This document shows positions 43,014-51,348 of a stretch of 64,000 nt of DNA, in pieces. Positions within the stretch are counted from its first letter, which is position 1. Each line of letters begins with the position of its first letter. The notes below the pieces were generated by a model. That model did no database searches, had not been told where the DNA came from, and saw nothing but the letters and a program-made list of their open reading frames with translations. The translations under genes were made by a program, and so were the position numbers. This DNA is from Rhodococcus xishaensis (GTDB taxonomy: Bacteria; Actinomycetota; Actinomycetes; Mycobacteriales; Mycobacteriaceae). The DNA is taken from contig NZ_RKLO01000005.1 of the NCBI RefSeq assembly GCF_004011825.1, positions 248,001 to 312,000 on the forward strand. Reading direction: 5' to 3'.

Positions 43014-43943
43014 TCACCAGGTGAGGTCCTCCTGGCAGCGAGACCCTTCGGTGCCGGTCTCGACCTGAACGGTGGCGTGGCTCAGGCCGTGCGAGTCGAG
43101 AACCTGCTTGGCCGCGGCCAGCACCCCGCGTGAGTCCGTGTCCTCACTGCAGGTGGTCAGGTGCGCCGTGGCGACGTCCATGCCCGTCGTCAGCGTCCAC
43201 ACGTGCAGGTCGTGGACGTCCGAGACTCCGGGCAGTGCGCACAGGTCGGCGCGGACGGCGTCGACGTCGATGTGGGCCGGTGAGGCCTGTGTGAGGATCC
43301 TCAGCGCCGACCCGGCGAGCCTGAGTGCTCGCGGCACCACCCACAGCGAGATCAGCACGCCGACGATTATGTCGGCGTACGTCCAGTTGAACAGCAGTAC
43401 TGCAGCGCCCGCGAGCAGGACACCGACGCTGCCGACGGCGTCGGCGAGCACCTCGAGGTAGGCGCCACGGACGGCGATCGAACCTTTGGCGTCACCGCGG
43501 AGCATCAGCATCACCACGATGTTGGCGGCCAGGCCGGCGGCCGCGGTGGCGATCAGCGGGATGCCTGGGATCTCGGGAGCATCACCTATCCGGTTGATTG
43601 CCTCGAACATGATGTACGCGGCTACGCCGAGCAACAGGACAGCGTTGGCCATCGCGGACAGGACCTCGGCACGGTGCCAACCGAAGGTGCGGGCCGCAGC
43701 CTTGGAGCCCTGCTTCGCCAGCAGCAGCGCGACGAGGCCCATCGAAATGCCGATGACGTCGGTGAGCATGTGGCCGGCGTCGGCGAGCAGTGCAAGGGAT
43801 CCGATCGCCAGCCCGACGGAAACCTCGAGAACGAAGAACGCGAACACGATGACGAGCGCGACCACCATGCGGCGGATCCGCTTCCGCGACGTCCCGGCAA
43901 CCCCATTGCCACCGACAGTTCCGTGCCCGTGACCTGCTCCCAT
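43014..43943 (-). CDS. Cation diffusion facilitator family metal exporter
   Basis: A 309-residue CDF transporter, probably Zn/Cd/Co efflux. A His/Gly-rich N-terminus (GAGHGHGTVGGNG) precedes six helices; the metal-site motifs are LADAGHMLTDVIGI in helix II and VLADAVGSVGVLLAG in helix V. The C-terminal cytoplasmic domain ends VSDVHDLHVWTLTTGMD...HLTTC...HATVQVE. ATG at 43943 has GGAGG six bases upstream, better placed than the GTG at 43949. A symmetric AT-rich element lies 25 bp upstream. Confidence 0.93.
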   Translation of the reverse strand: MGAGHGHGTVGGNGVAGTSRKRIRRMVVALVIVFAFFVLEVSVGLAIGSLALLADAGHMLTDVIGISMGLVALLLAKQGSKAAARTFGWHRAEVLSAMANAVLLLGVAAYIMFEAINRIGDAPEIPGIPLIATAAAGLAANIVVMLMLRGDAKGSIAVRGAYLEVLADAVGSVGVLLAGAAVLLFNWTYADIIVGVLISLWVVPRALRLAGSALRILTQASPAHIDVDAVRADLCALPGVSDVHDLHVWTLTTGMDVATAHLTTCSEDTDSRGVLAAAKQVLDSHGLSHATVQVETGTEGSRCQEDLTW

Positions 43944-43967
43944 GCTCACCCTCCTCTCAGGCCCAAG

Positions 43968-43998
43968 CCATCATATGCACATATTCGCATATATTGAA
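43968..43998. promoter_or_regulatory. AT-rich imperfect palindrome upstream of the CDF gene
   Basis: ATGCACATATTCGCAT within a run of ATAT is an imperfect inverted repeat in an otherwise GC-rich region. It resembles ArsR/SmtB-type metal-sensor operators (halves related to TGAACA/TGTTCA) and is positioned over the expected promoter of the exporter. No sensor gene is adjacent, so this is a suggestion from sequence shape and context. Confidence 0.4.
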
Positions 43999-44004
43999 AG
44001 TGGG

Positions 44005-45150
44005 TCACAGGTCGGGACGGTAAGCAGGCCTGGGCACTGTCGGCGGAAGCGTCGCGATCGAGGAGATTCGGCCGAGCCCCGCAACCTGCAGCAGATCCAC
44101 GATGACGGAACGTAGCTGCGCGAACACGACCGTCGCGGAGATCCCCGCATCCTCGACGAGTTCGGGCTTCATTCCCGACGAGACGGTACGCAACATCCGG
44201 GCCGCCTCGGCCTGGTCCGGCTGCTCCCCTGGTTCGGCGAGGATCATCCGCCGCACCACCTCCAGCGCGTGAGAGAGCTTCTCGACCTGATCGACCAAAC
44301 GCGGATCCAGGATCTCGTCGTCGAGGACCAGCGAAAGCGACCGCCGCGACAGCACCCGGATATTGCGCATCGCGTTGTCGAGCGGATCGGCCGCAGCGAT
44401 CAGACGCGCGAGTCGGGCTCGACTGCCCCAGTACAGCGGCGAGATGCGACTGATCTCCATACCACCGGAGAGATTGCTGCGCAGCGAGTCGATCGCGGGC
44501 TGCGTCGCACGGGCCTTACGAAGCGCCTTCTCGATAGGTTTCGGGTCGTTCCCAATCAGGCCGTCAGCGAGCAACCGCATTACTTCCGCCGCGGTCGCGA
44601 CGATGCTCGCCGCATCACGTCGTGCTCGGCGGACGGGATGGGTCGGCACGAGCGCGACCACAGCCACGCCGACGATTCCCCCGATGAGAGCGTCGACCAT
44701 GCGAGCGACGCCCGCGGCGTCCCCGGGAGGAAGCAACGTCGCGACCAGAACCGCCGACGTGCCGGCCTGCATCGAGAAGATGGGACCCGACCCGATCAGC
44801 ACCGCCGTCCCCATGGCCAGGACGACAACGAGCGTGATCTGCCAGCCGCCGGAACCGATCGCCGAGATCAACAGGTCGCCGACACCGATGCCGACCGTGA
44901 CACCGCAGACCAACTCCACGGAACGGCGCAACCGTGCGCCAAGCGACAACCCGAGCGAAACGACAGCCGCGATGGGCGCGAAGAACGGTTGGGCGTGGCC
45001 GACGATTACCGTCGCGACGAACCACGCGATGCCAGCCGCCAGACCACACTGCAGAACGGGCACCGCCGAGACCCTGAGGCGGCCGATCGAGGCCGCCACC
45101 CGGTCTCGGGCCGCTGCCCGGCGGGAAACGAAACGGCTAGCCGAGACCAA
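44005..45150 (-). CDS. FUSC / aromatic acid exporter family membrane protein
   Basis: A 381-residue membrane protein. The first half has six helices (VPVLQCGLAAGIAWFVATVIVG..., FFAPIAAVVSLG, GVTVGIGVGDLL, TLVVVLAMGTAVLIG, TSAVLVATLL, ALIGGIVGVAVVALVP) and the second half is a cytoplasmic helical domain, as in the FUSC/ArAE family. TTG at 45150 is the longest start and overlaps the DUF3151 gene by 14 bp; GTG at 45099 would give 364 residues. The upper frame to 45540 is only a shadow of the DUF3151 gene. Substrate unknown. Confidence 0.85.
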   Translation of the reverse strand: MVSASRFVSRRAAARDRVAASIGRLRVSAVPVLQCGLAAGIAWFVATVIVGHAQPFFAPIAAVVSLGLSLGARLRRSVELVCGVTVGIGVGDLLISAIGSGGWQITLVVVLAMGTAVLIGSGPIFSMQAGTSAVLVATLLPPGDAAGVARMVDALIGGIVGVAVVALVPTHPVRRARRDAASIVATAAEVMRLLADGLIGNDPKPIEKALRKARATQPAIDSLRSNLSGGMEISRISPLYWGSRARLARLIAAADPLDNAMRNIRVLSRRSLSLVLDDEILDPRLVDQVEKLSHALEVVRRMILAEPGEQPDQAEAARMLRTVSSGMKPELVEDAGISATVVFAQLRSVIVDLLQVAGLGRISSIATLPPTVPRPAYRPDL

Positions 45151-45553
45151 GTGCTTCCGCGGCGCTCGGATCACAGTCCTCGAGCAGATCCAGGCACCGT
45201 GCGTACTCGTCGTTCTCGCCGATCGACTGGGCGGCCCGGGCCAGGGCCGCGACGCAGCGCAGGAATCCGCGGTTGGGCTCGTGGCTGTAGGGGACCGGAC
45301 CGAAACCCTTCCACCCGTTGCGACGCAACTGGTCGAGCCCACGGTGGTAGCCGGTGCGCGCGTACGCATACGCCGTGATGACCTGGCCCTGCTCGAGCGC
45401 GGCCTCAGCCAGGGATGCCCACGCGATCGAAGCGGTCGGATGCTCGGCAGCGACCTTCGCCGGGTCCTCACGATTGAGCAGAGCCGACTCCGCCTCCTCG
45501 TCACCGGGGAGCAGAGTGGGCTGCGGTCCGAGAAGATCACCGAAAGACGTCAT
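45137..45553 (-). CDS. DUF3151 family protein (Rv0360c-like)
   Basis: A 138-residue soluble actinobacterial protein: MTSFGDLLGPQPTLLPGDEEAESALL at the start, ASIAWASLAEAALEQGQVITAYAYARTGYHRGLDQLRRNGWKGFGPVPY in the middle. Helical, TPR-like; universally conserved in mycolate actinobacteria but without known function. M. tuberculosis Rv0360c sits in the same place near a site-2 protease and fba. The overlap with the FUSC gene indicates co-transcription. Confidence 0.93.
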   Translation of the reverse strand: MTSFGDLLGPQPTLLPGDEEAESALLNREDPAKVAAEHPTASIAWASLAEAALEQGQVITAYAYARTGYHRGLDQLRRNGWKGFGPVPYSHEPNRGFLRCVAALARAAQSIGENDEYARCLDLLEDCDPSAAEALGLG

Positions 45554-45634
45554 GGCGTCTATTGTGCCCGGCCGCGCACGCTGGTCGATAGGCTGCCCAC
45601 GGATCGATCACGCTCCCGCTCCGAGAGGCGTCAC

Positions 45635-46168
45635 GTGTCCCCCACCGACGACTTCCAGACCCCGCGCTCACCGGACAGGACCGGACCCCGACGCATTGCA
45701 CCCGCGACGCCGGCGGCGAAGTCGGTCGAAGGGCGCGGCGCTCGGCGCGGCCGGCTCAGCCCGTCGACCATCGCCGTCGCCGGCGTTCTGGCGGCACTCG
45801 GAGTCGCCGGGTTCCTGATCGCTCGCATCGCTCAGAGCGGGCCCGAATCCGAGGTAGGCGACGCCGTCAAGACGTTCGTGGCCGCGCTCGACTCGGGCGA
45901 TCTGACGGCCCTGCAGGAGTCGACGTGCGGCACACTCGCAGACTTCTACCAGGACATCCCGCCCGCCGAGTTCGCCGACGTCCACGCCGACGCCGTGACC
46001 CACGGCGGCATCCCCGTCGTCACGAGCATCGACACCGTCCAGATCACCGACGATTCGGCGATCGCCCAGGTCACCGCGCACACTCACCGCGACCCGTCCA
46101 ACGAGTCGCCACGAACGTTCAACCTCGAACGCATAGACGGTGTCTGGAAGGTCTGTGACCCCGAATGA
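45635..46168 (+). CDS. Membrane-anchored protein with NTF2-like lumazine-binding-type domain (Rv0361-like)
   Basis: A 177-residue protein. A basic, Pro-rich cytoplasmic N-terminus (1-45) precedes one helix STIAVAGVLAALGVAGFLIAR (about 45-65) and an external domain: VKTFVAALDSGDLTALQESTCGTLADFY..., TVQITDDSAIAQVTA, ERIDGVWKVCDPE. This pattern (two cysteines, DGxWKVC) is typical of DUF4878/lumazine-binding-like domains of mycobacterial membrane proteins such as Rv0361. GTG at 45635 has GAGAGG upstream. Divergent from the DUF3151 gene with about 80 bp between. Confidence 0.82.
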   Translation: MSPTDDFQTPRSPDRTGPRRIAPATPAAKSVEGRGARRGRLSPSTIAVAGVLAALGVAGFLIARIAQSGPESEVGDAVKTFVAALDSGDLTALQESTCGTLADFYQDIPPAEFADVHADAVTHGGIPVVTSIDTVQITDDSAIAQVTAHTHRDPSNESPRTFNLERIDGVWKVCDPE

Positions 46169-46205
46169 CTCCGTTCACGAAGCATCGCGATCGTGTGCTG
46201 GCCGC

Positions 46206-46805
46206 CTACCAGCGTGAGTGCAAGAGTCCGGTCACCGATTCGTTGATGTAAGCCTGGCCATTCGGACCGACTGCGGTTCCACACACGACCCGTCCGTAGT
46301 ACCAGCAGGCGAGCGCGTTGTACGGCCCGCCGGTGTAGCCGACCCTGTTCGGCCACGACCAGAAAACGTCGCCGGGACTGTCCGGCCATGACCCGTAATC
46401 ATCACCGGGCCCGGCGAACTGAATGTTCGGCGAGCCGTTGAAGCACGGCTGCGGCGGCGACCCGCCGCACTCTCCCGGAGCCGGCGCCATCAGCTCTGCT
46501 GCGGATGCCGCACCCTCCGGAACGAAGATCCCCTCTCCGACGCTCAGCACGGCGCCGGTGGCAGCGTCGATGAGCACCGACGTGACCTTCGACGACTGCA
46601 ATAGCCCTCTGTCCGCGTCCGAAAGCCGGTCCAAACGGCCCGAATTCGGATCCTTCGCGTCTTCGACCGCCTTCTCGAAAGCTGCGGCTCTCGGGTCCGG
46701 CTCCCCTTGATTCGACCCACCCGGGGCACCGTGTGCCGGAGCGAATCCAAGCACCATGACGCCGGCGGCCGCGACTACTCCGAGCATCCTCTTCCGTGAC
46801 TTCAT
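46206..46805 (-). CDS. Secreted protein of unknown function
   Basis: A 199-residue exported protein with a signal peptide, MKSRKRMLGVVAAAGVMVLGFAPAHGA, probably cut after AHGA. The mature protein has an acidic helical part, KVTSVLIDAATGAVLSVGEG, and a cysteine-bearing C-terminal part: PGECGGSPPQPCFNGSPN, GPYNALACWYYGRVVCGTAVGPNGQAYIN. Four cysteines could form two disulfides. I do not recognise a family; the ending resembles small secreted inhibitor or bacteriocin-like domains only in a general way. It converges on the Rv0361-like gene. Confidence 0.75.
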   Translation of the reverse strand: MKSRKRMLGVVAAAGVMVLGFAPAHGAPGGSNQGEPDPRAAAFEKAVEDAKDPNSGRLDRLSDADRGLLQSSKVTSVLIDAATGAVLSVGEGIFVPEGAASAAELMAPAPGECGGSPPQPCFNGSPNIQFAGPGDDYGSWPDSPGDVFWSWPNRVGYTGGPYNALACWYYGRVVCGTAVGPNGQAYINESVTGLLHSRW

Positions 46806-46978
46806 TGACGCCCCCACCGTTGTCCAATGAACGGAAAATCCATCTCACCCTACCCACCTGTCCGCCCGGATCCGGGGCTTCCAGAGGCCGCGCTTCTACC
46901 TGCCGCGAATAGCCTCACGCTCAACGGAACAAACTGCCCTGGTTGGTCGATCAGGCCCGCCGCGACAGCGTCGCGTCA

Positions 46979-47176
46979 CTACCACCAGTGAGGCGAGTGC
47001 TGCTTCCGCGACATGGCAACGGCTGCGGAGAACCAAGTTACTGAACCGACCAACGCTAGGGCCCAGCCGAGGATCCCGCTGACGTTCCCCTGCATCAGAA
47101 ACGGCAAACTGACGCCCAGAATGACCAGGGCCATACAGGTGCCGTTAAGAATCAGAAATCTCTGTCTGGTGATCAC
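46979..47176 (-). CDS. Small two-helix membrane protein
   Basis: A 65-residue protein with two clear transmembrane helices (LNGTCMALVILGVSLPFL at about 10-27 and ILGWALALVGSVTWFSAAVAM at about 35-55), a tight turn QGNVSG and a short basic C-terminus. I do not know a family. A second small membrane protein lies 130 bp upstream on the same strand. Confidence 0.6.
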   Translation of the reverse strand: MITRQRFLILNGTCMALVILGVSLPFLMQGNVSGILGWALALVGSVTWFSAAVAMSRKQHSPHWW

Positions 47177-47309
47177 TCGACCCTATACAAGCTGCATCCG
47201 CTCGCTGTCGCCTCGCACGCCGCGCCGCAGGTGCCCAATTCACGGTGTCCTTCGACGGCGGTTTGATTGATCCGCCTGTTCACTGGGTTTCGGCTCCGCC
47301 CTAGATCTT

Positions 47310-47597
47310 TCATGATTCCGGGTGGATGGAGGCCCTTTGGAGGTTGTGATCTGCTGCGCCACGAACCCTCTTCGCCGACTGGACCTGCGCCTTGTACTGC
47401 TTGCGTTCACGGCGGCGCGCAACTAGCCACGGAACCAAGGAGTAGATGATGGCGATCCCGGTTGCGAGGGCAATCCTGACCCATAGTGGCGGTTCCACCG
47501 TAAAGTAAAGGACCATACCGAGGACGATGACCCCGGTGAACGTGACTGGCCACGCCCAGCGGTCCCAGGCGGACACTTCAGACCTGGTCGGAGACAC
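47310..47597 (-). CDS. Small membrane protein
   Basis: A 95-residue protein from GTG 47597 with two helices (about 15-33 WPVTFTGVIVLGMVLYFTV and about 38-60 WVRIALATGIAIIYSLVPWLV), then a strongly basic tail ARRRERKQYKAQVQSAKR. No family recognised. Its start is 4 bp from the stop of the short TetR gene, so both may be one transcript. Confidence 0.6.
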   Translation of the reverse strand: MSPTRSEVSAWDRWAWPVTFTGVIVLGMVLYFTVEPPLWVRIALATGIAIIYSLVPWLVARRRERKQYKAQVQSAKRVRGAADHNLQRASIHPES

Positions 47598-47601
47598 GCC
47601 G

Positions 47602-47937
47602 TCATCGTGCCACAGAAGCGCCGTTCGGGTGGAAGAGATCCTGTCCCAATATACTTCGCTCTCCGCGAGCCCACCTCTTGCGGCTCTCTTCTTCTTCGCG
47701 GAAGATCGCCTGAATCAGGGTCCATCGGGACGGGAAGTGCCGGCGCAGTGTGGCCGAGCCGACGCCGGCGACGCGGGCAATCTCCTCCAAGGACGCCGCC
47801 GCTCCGTCGCGCGCCACGATCTGTTGTGCGGCGATCAGCAGCCGGGGTCCGGCTGCTCGCCCCATCAGCGCGCATGCGGCGCTTCGGGCTCGTTGGGTCT
47901 TCCATCGATCCTCTCCATATGTGGTGGGCAACCCCAC
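47602..47937 (-). CDS. TetR-type DNA-binding protein lacking most of the ligand domain
   Basis: A 111-residue protein. Residues about 30-75 are a complete TetR helix-turn-helix (RLLIAAQQIVARDGAAASLEEIARVAGVGSATLRRHFPSRWTLIQAIF). The C-terminal ligand and dimer domain is absent: only about 35 residues follow, ending LFHPNGASVAR, against about 120 in a normal TetR. Either a truncated regulator remnant or a small stand-alone DNA-binding protein. It is divergent from the SnoaL gene 38 bp away, the usual arrangement of a TetR and its target. Confidence 0.65.
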   Translation of the reverse strand: MGLPTTYGEDRWKTQRARSAACALMGRAAGPRLLIAAQQIVARDGAAASLEEIARVAGVGSATLRRHFPSRWTLIQAIFREEEESRKRWARGERSILGQDLFHPNGASVAR

Positions 47938-47975
47938 CTACGCTTAATCTCTCATCACCGGAAGGGCTACCTACC

Positions 47976-48419
47976 ATGTCGACGTCCACGCTCGACCCCG
48001 AAGCTCGGTTCGCGATCAGCGACCTCATCCTCCGATACGGCACAGCGATCGACACCCGCGACTGGGGCCTGTTCCGCGGCATCTTCACCGATGACGCCTA
48101 CATCGACTACACCGCCGCAGGCATCGGCACCTTCACCAGCGCCGACGACTTCGCACAGGCCATGCGAAAGGGACACGCCCCGTTCGGCAAGACCATGCAC
48201 CGGCTGACCAACATCGTCATCAACGCCGGTGACGCCATCACAGCACGAACCTACGGCGACGCCATCGTCATGGCCGCAGACAACACCACCGGCCACCACG
48301 CTGCCGCCTGGTATGACGACGAAATCGTCCACACCACAAACGGATTCAAAATCGCTCGGCGCACCATCACCATGGTGCTGTTCGAAGCCATCCGCACCAA
48401 CCTCGCCGCAACCTCCTAG
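47976..48419 (+). CDS. SnoaL-like (NTF2-fold) protein
   Basis: A 147-residue NTF2-fold protein: LDPEARFAISDLILRYGTAIDTRDWGLFRGIFTDDAYIDYTAAG is the classic SnoaL_4 opening, and MHRLTNIVINAGDAITARTYGDA and WYDDEIVHTTNGFKIARRTITMVLF follow. Such proteins are small isomerases/dehydratases or polyketide cyclases. The histidine-aspartate positions of the scytalone-dehydratase branch appear present (H in GKTMHRLTN). The start ATG at 47976 follows GGAAGGG. Probably controlled by the divergent TetR-like protein. Confidence 0.88.
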   Translation: MSTSTLDPEARFAISDLILRYGTAIDTRDWGLFRGIFTDDAYIDYTAAGIGTFTSADDFAQAMRKGHAPFGKTMHRLTNIVINAGDAITARTYGDAIVMAADNTTGHHAAAWYDDEIVHTTNGFKIARRTITMVLFEAIRTNLAATS

Positions 48420-48650
48420 CCCGGTGTGCCGCGGTACCTGGATCGGGTCGAGTCGGATTCATCTTCGACTGCCGGTAAACGGTGCTGCGGCCGACGCCGA
48501 GGCCTCGGCGATCTCGACGGCAGGGACGTCAACGTCCCACCCGGTCGAGATAGGTGAGAACTCCACACGGGCGCCGAATATGCTGAAGATCAGGCCGTCT
48601 TCGCGGGTGGACCGAAATCGGCGCACCGCGCCTGCCGCTGCGCCAGACTG

Positions 48651-49178
48651 GTGGTCGTGGACCTTGCTCATGTTCGGCCAGCCAAAGTCGAAGACCTCGA
48701 GACCCTTCCTGAGATGGAAGTCGCCGCGGGCAGCCTGTTCCGCGAATTGGACATGGACGCTGTCGCCGATGACCCGGCGCCGGAACCCGAATGCTTCCTA
48801 CGCGCTCATCAACGAGGTCACGTTCTGGTGGCTGAGGCTGCCAACTGCGTAGTCGGCTTCGTACTACTCAATGAGCTCGATGACGCTCTCCATGTGGAGC
48901 AAGTGGCGGTAGTGCCCACCCACGGCGGTCAGGGAATCGGTCGCAAACTGATGCTGGCGGCCGAAGACGTGGCCCGGTGCCGGGGTTATCGCCGAATGAC
49001 CCTCACGACTTTCCGCGACGTACCGTTCAACGGTCCCTTCTACAAGAGCATGGGCTGGTCCGCCGTCTCGCAAGCACGTCTGACACCCGGCCTCGCTGAT
49101 GTGCGGCGAAGGGAAGCGGCAGCTGGCCTCGATCGATGGCCTCGCATCGCGATGGAGAAGTCCGTCACCAGTGACTGA
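48651..49178 (+). CDS. GNAT family N-acetyltransferase
   Basis: A 175-residue acetyltransferase from GTG 48651. The acetyl-CoA motif is VVPTHGGQGIGRKLMLAAEDVA (about residues 87-108), preceded by VGFVLLNELDDALHVEQVAV and followed by RMTLTTFRDVPFNGPFYKSMGW. Acceptor unknown. The 230 bp before it, after the SnoaL gene, contain no convincing gene, and the 210 bp after it up to fba also hold nothing I can name. Confidence 0.85.
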   Translation: MVVDLAHVRPAKVEDLETLPEMEVAAGSLFRELDMDAVADDPAPEPECFLRAHQRGHVLVAEAANCVVGFVLLNELDDALHVEQVAVVPTHGGQGIGRKLMLAAEDVARCRGYRRMTLTTFRDVPFNGPFYKSMGWSAVSQARLTPGLADVRRREAAAGLDRWPRIAMEKSVTSD

Positions 49179-49388
49179 GTCCCGCAGAAGTACGACGGAC
49201 GATGACGGCCAGGATCGATCTGCGGGAGCGGCGGGCTGTTGCGCGCTGCTCCCACAGATCGGTGCACGAGGCGGAAAGGATGAGAGATCAGACTTCCCAC
49301 CCCTCCACGTCATCTGCAGATTTCTCCACAGAACAATTCGGAGTTGCCCATTTTCGGGGACAGTTGGAATCCCCTCGTCGGACCTCGG

Positions 49389-50426
49389 TTAGCCGGCGGA
49401 GACCGAACGTCCCGCGGACTTGAGGTCCGTGCAGGCCTCGACTACGCGCTCGGTCATGGAGGCCTCGGCCTTCTTCAGGTAGCTCCGCGGGTCATAGGTC
49501 TTCTTGCTGCCGACCTCACCATCAACCTTCAGCACACCGTCGTAGTTGGTGAACATGTGCCCGGCGATCGGACGGGTGAACGCGTACTGGGTGTCGGTGT
49601 CGACGTTCATCTTCACGACGCCGTAGCTCAGCGACTCATCGATCTCCGACTTCAGCGATCCCGAACCGCCGTGGAAGACCAGGTCGAACGGCTTGGAACC
49701 GGCTGGCAGGCCCAGCTTCGCGGAAGCCGCGGCCTGGCCGTCGGCCAGCACGGACGGCTTGAGCTTGACATTGCCCGGCTTGTAGACGCCGTGGACGTTT
49801 CCGAACGTGGCGGCCAGCAGGTACTTGCCGTTCTCGCCGGAGCCCAGGGCGTCGATGGTCTTCTCGAAGTCCTCGATCGAGGTGTACAGCTTCTCATTGA
49901 TGGCGTTCTCGACGCCGTCCTCTTCCCCACCGACGACGCCGATCTCCACCTCGAGGATGATGTTCGCGGCCTTCGACAGCTTGAGCAGGTCCTGCGCGAT
50001 CTCGAGGTTCTCGTCGATGTGGATGGCCGAACCGTCCCACATGTGGGACTGGAAGAGCGGGTTCTGGCCTTTGTTCACACGCTCCTGCGAGATGGCGAGC
50101 AGGGGGCGGACGAAGCCGTCCAGCTTGTCCTTGGGGCAGTGATCGGTGTGCAGCGCGATCGTCACGTCGTACTTGGCCGCGACGACGTGCGCGAACTCGG
50201 CGAGCGCGACCGCACCGGTGACCATGTCCTTGACGCCCAGGCCCGAACCGAACTCGGCACCACCGGTGGAGAACTGAATAATGCCGTCACTGCCGGCGTC
50301 CGCGAAGCCCTTGATCGCGGCGTTGATCGTCTCCGACGAGGTGCAGTTGATGGCGGGGAATGCGAAGGAGTGCTCCTTTGCCCGTCCGATCATCTCGGCG
50401 TAGATCTCGGGAGTTGCGATTGGCAC
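49389..50426 (-). CDS. fba: Fructose-bisphosphate aldolase class II
   Basis: A zinc-dependent aldolase of 345 residues of the glycolytic type. Metal and active-site motifs: ALHTDHCPKDKLDGF (catalytic aspartate and zinc histidine), LEVEIGVVGGEEDGVEN, FGNVHGVYKPG (zinc histidine), LVFHGGSGS and YGVVKMNVDTDTQYAFTRP. GTG at 50426 starts VPIATPEIYAEMI; the frame upstream to 50501 has no homology, and GGAGG lies ten bases before the GTG. Corresponds to M. tuberculosis Rv0363c. Confidence 0.97.
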   Translation of the reverse strand: MPIATPEIYAEMIGRAKEHSFAFPAINCTSSETINAAIKGFADAGSDGIIQFSTGGAEFGSGLGVKDMVTGAVALAEFAHVVAAKYDVTIALHTDHCPKDKLDGFVRPLLAISQERVNKGQNPLFQSHMWDGSAIHIDENLEIAQDLLKLSKAANIILEVEIGVVGGEEDGVENAINEKLYTSIEDFEKTIDALGSGENGKYLLAATFGNVHGVYKPGNVKLKPSVLADGQAAASAKLGLPAGSKPFDLVFHGGSGSLKSEIDESLSYGVVKMNVDTDTQYAFTRPIAGHMFTNYDGVLKVDGEVGSKKTYDPRSYLKKAEASMTERVVEACTDLKSAGRSVSAG

Positions 50427-50613
50427 GGCGGCTGTCCTCCATTGGCGAGTCGTGGGCGCGGCCGATGCGGCGGCGCGCAGGATGTCTATGCAGTATGGCA
50501 ATCAACACACACGAGCGCCTCCCCGGTATCAGCTCCCCGGTGGACAGGCCGTCGGCGGGTGAGAAATACCTCGGCTCGAGAGCCTCTCAGACCCCACCGG
50601 TACTCTGGTCCGC

Positions 50614-51348
50614 GTGAATGTGCTGGCAGCTTCGGAATCCGTGACCACTAATCTGGCCTTGCTGCCGGGATTCCTTGATCCGGTAAACCTGCTGAACTCT
50701 TTCGGCACGTGGATGCTCATCGGCCTGCTGGTCGTCGTGTTCATCGAGTCGGGGCTGCTGTTTCCGCTCCTTCCGGGCGACTCCCTGCTGTTCACCGCCG
50801 GCCTCATCGCGGCGTCGAAGTCCGCTGAGGTCGAACCGTTCGCCCCGCTGTGGGTGCTGATGGTGACGATCCCGATCGCCGCGATTCTCGGTGACCAGGT
50901 CGGATACTTCCTCGGCTCGAAGGGCGGCGCGGCCCTCTTCAAGTCGGACGATGCGAGGATCTTCAAGAAGAGCTACATCGACCACTCGCAAGAGTTCTTC
51001 GACAAGCACGGACCGATCACCATCGTCCTGGCCCGCTTCGTGCCGATCGTGCGCACCTACGCCCCGCTCGTCGCCGGGGCGTCGAGGATGAAGTACCCGG
51101 TCTTCATCAGCTACAACGTGATCGGCGGCATCGTCTGGGGTGCCGGCGTCACACTGCTCGGCTACCTCCTCGGCCAGGTCGAGTTCATCGCCGCCAACAT
51201 CGACTACATCTTCCTTCTCATCGTCTTCGTCTCGGTGATCCCCATCATCGTCGAGGTCGGCAAGCGGTACTTCGGTCCCCGTAGGTCGGCCCGCCGCGCC
51301 CTGGCGGTCGAGCCTTCGGCTACGACTCCGAACGATCCGGCCACTTGA
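50614..51348 (+). CDS. DedA family membrane protein, first copy
   Basis: A 244-residue DedA protein, a family proposed to act as lipid carrier flippases. The motif FIESGLLFPLLPGDSLLFTAGLIA and the later ARFVPIVRTYAPLVAGASRMKYPVF are diagnostic (the re-entrant loop with Arg and Pro). About five helices. GTG start at 50614. It overlaps the second DedA gene by TTGA. The pair sits divergent from fba as the single Rv0364 does in M. tuberculosis. Confidence 0.92.
   Translation: MNVLAASESVTTNLALLPGFLDPVNLLNSFGTWMLIGLLVVVFIESGLLFPLLPGDSLLFTAGLIAASKSAEVEPFAPLWVLMVTIPIAAILGDQVGYFLGSKGGAALFKSDDARIFKKSYIDHSQEFFDKHGPITIVLARFVPIVRTYAPLVAGASRMKYPVFISYNVIGGIVWGAGVTLLGYLLGQVEFIAANIDYIFLLIVFVSVIPIIVEVGKRYFGPRRSARRALAVEPSATTPNDPAT

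Noticed and set aside
48459-48671. 70-codon minus-strand frame between the SnoaL and GNAT genes
   Set aside because: No start signal, no recognisable pattern, and it overlaps the GNAT start; too weak to call.
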